Shown here: piece after piece, positions 63,361 through 64,000 of the stretch
Layout of the letters: the number at the start of each line of letters is the position of its first letter
How positions within the stretch are numbered: position 1 is the stretch's first letter
Origin: Petrolisthes cinctipes
Lineage: Eukaryota > Arthropoda > Malacostraca > Decapoda > Porcellanidae
Direction: 5' to 3'
DNA length: 64,000 nucleotides
Assembly (NCBI GenBank): GCA_033782935.1
Contig: JAWQEG010000003.1
Location: forward strand, 2,368,501 to 2,432,500
Notes under the pieces: generated by a model
Told to the model about the DNA's origin: nothing
Seen by the model: the letters and a program-made list of their open reading frames with translations, nothing else
Database searches by the model: none
Translations under genes and position numbers: made by a program

Positions 63361-64000
63361 CCCAAAACACCCTAAAATTCGGTATTTTTGGGTCCTAGAA
63401 GCGATCTGTACATCCCTACTCCTAGTTAGAATGTTTTCATGGTACAGATCCAAAACATGCTCAAAATCGATATTTTAGGTGCCAAAAAGTCGATATGTGC
63501 ATCCATCTTCTGTACCCGTTTATATCTCAAATTCAGGCTCAAAACACCCGAAAATTCGATAGTTTGGGGTCCCAGAAGCGATCTGTACATGCCTACTTAG
63601 TGCTAGAATATTTTCAAAATATAGGCCCAAAACATGCTAAAAATCGATATTTTAGGTGCCCAAAGTTGATATCTCAAATTCAGGCCCAAAACACCCGGAA
63701 ATTCGATATTTTGGGGTCCCAGAAGCGAACTGTACATGCCTACTCCATGTTAGAGTATTTTCAAAATACAGGCCCAAAACATACTGAAAATCGATCTGTT
63801 AGGTGACCAAAGTCAATATGTGTATGCATCTTCTGCACCCGTTTATATCTCAAATTCAGGCCCAAAACACCCGAAAATTCGATATTTTGGGGTCCCAGAA
63901 GCGAACTGTACATGCCTACTCAGTGCTAGAATGTTTTCAAAATATAGGCTCAAAACATACTAAAAATCGATATTTTAAGTGTCCAAAGTCGATATGTGAA

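Larger units (their letters stand above)
60373..63805. repeat. 4588-bp-offset duplication, copy 2
   Basis: Second copy of 55785-59110, with few substitutions (for example GTGCAAGCATC near 62563 versus GTGCATGCATC) and the 115-bp patch at 63246-63360. Confidence 0.92.
8403..64000. repeat. Satellite array, segment 4 (uninterrupted to the window end)
   Basis: About 55.6 kb of continuous head-to-tail satellite without any foreign insertion. At a mean monomer near 168 bp this is about 330 monomers (estimated, not counted). Monomer subfamilies can be told apart by the CTACTC... block: CCGTGTTAGAG, CAGTGCTAGAAT, TTAGTGCTAGAAT, CTAGTTAGAATG and CAGATGCAGG (158-bp type, first seen near 9593). They are further marked by CATCATCTG versus CATCTTCTG and by AAGTGTCC versus AGGTGCCC. 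All copies are in the same orientation. Sub-blocks are listed separately. No gene, RNA gene or other mobile element is visible. Confidence 0.97.

Noticed and set aside
1..64000. CRISPR array
   Set aside because: The repeats are contiguous 177-bp monomers with no alternation of short conserved repeats and unique spacers, and there are no cas genes.
1..64000. Assignment to a named species or known centromeric satellite (for example plant 178-180 bp or primate 171 bp families)
   Set aside because: The length is similar but I recognise no sequence identity with those families, so naming one would be a guess.

Overview
The window is a satellite DNA array from a eukaryotic genome. It holds no protein-coding gene, rRNA or tRNA that I can support. 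From base 1 to base 64000 it is a head-to-tail tandem array of an AT-rich monomer of 176/177 bp, always in the same orientation. The only foreign sequence is three copies of a 464-465 bp non-autonomous Tc1/mariner-like DNA transposon (MITE) at 3944-4408, 6620-7083 and 7938-8402. The organism cannot be named from the sequence. A homogenised satellite with higher-order structure plus a TA-flanked MITE points to a eukaryotic (peri)centromeric or heterochromatic block. The Tc1-type ends hint weakly at an animal.

The repeat is built in layers. (1) The ~177-bp monomer is an old dimer: two halves of 88 and 89 bp, each starting TCGATATTTT, still match at about 70 percent of positions by hand alignment. 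(2) Monomers come in length classes: 176/177 bp full length, 147/148 bp (29-bp deletion), 158 bp (18-bp deletion), and rarer classes with 8-, 19-, 31- or 88-bp losses, most of them with microhomology at the breakpoint. (3) Monomers are grouped into higher-order repeats (HORs): a 501-bp trimer (8401-9518), a 1001-bp hexamer that is a doubled trimer (10130-13456), and longer, nearly identical duplications with offsets of 530, 1305/1657, 1323, 1352, 1434, 1508/1500, 2388, 2438, 2676, about 3188, 4158 and 4588 bp.

Layout: 0-8.5 kb, long HORs carrying the MITE, tandemly duplicated with a 2676-bp period. 8.4-14.4 kb, trimer and hexamer HORs with a segment repeated on both sides. 14.4-30.3 kb, duplications of 1.3-1.7 kb. 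30.3-50.7 kb, a mosaic of interleaved blocks. 50.7-53.4 kb, a 1352-bp tandem duplication. 53.4-64 kb, a 4588-bp duplication whose second copy carries a 115-bp patch copied from 468 bp upstream, and which contains a short TTTAGG hexamer run in both copies.

Many open frames of 60-217 codons exist because 177 and 147 are multiples of three, so stop-free frames run through neighbouring monomers. They are repeat translations, not genes. The most informative results are the nested 88 > 177 > 500 > 1001 bp architecture, the single-insertion MITE amplified as a passenger of the satellite, the dyad-symmetric elements at equivalent places in both half-units, and the catalogue of microhomology deletion and patch events. 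All alignments were done by eye. HOR boundaries are good to about 20 bp.
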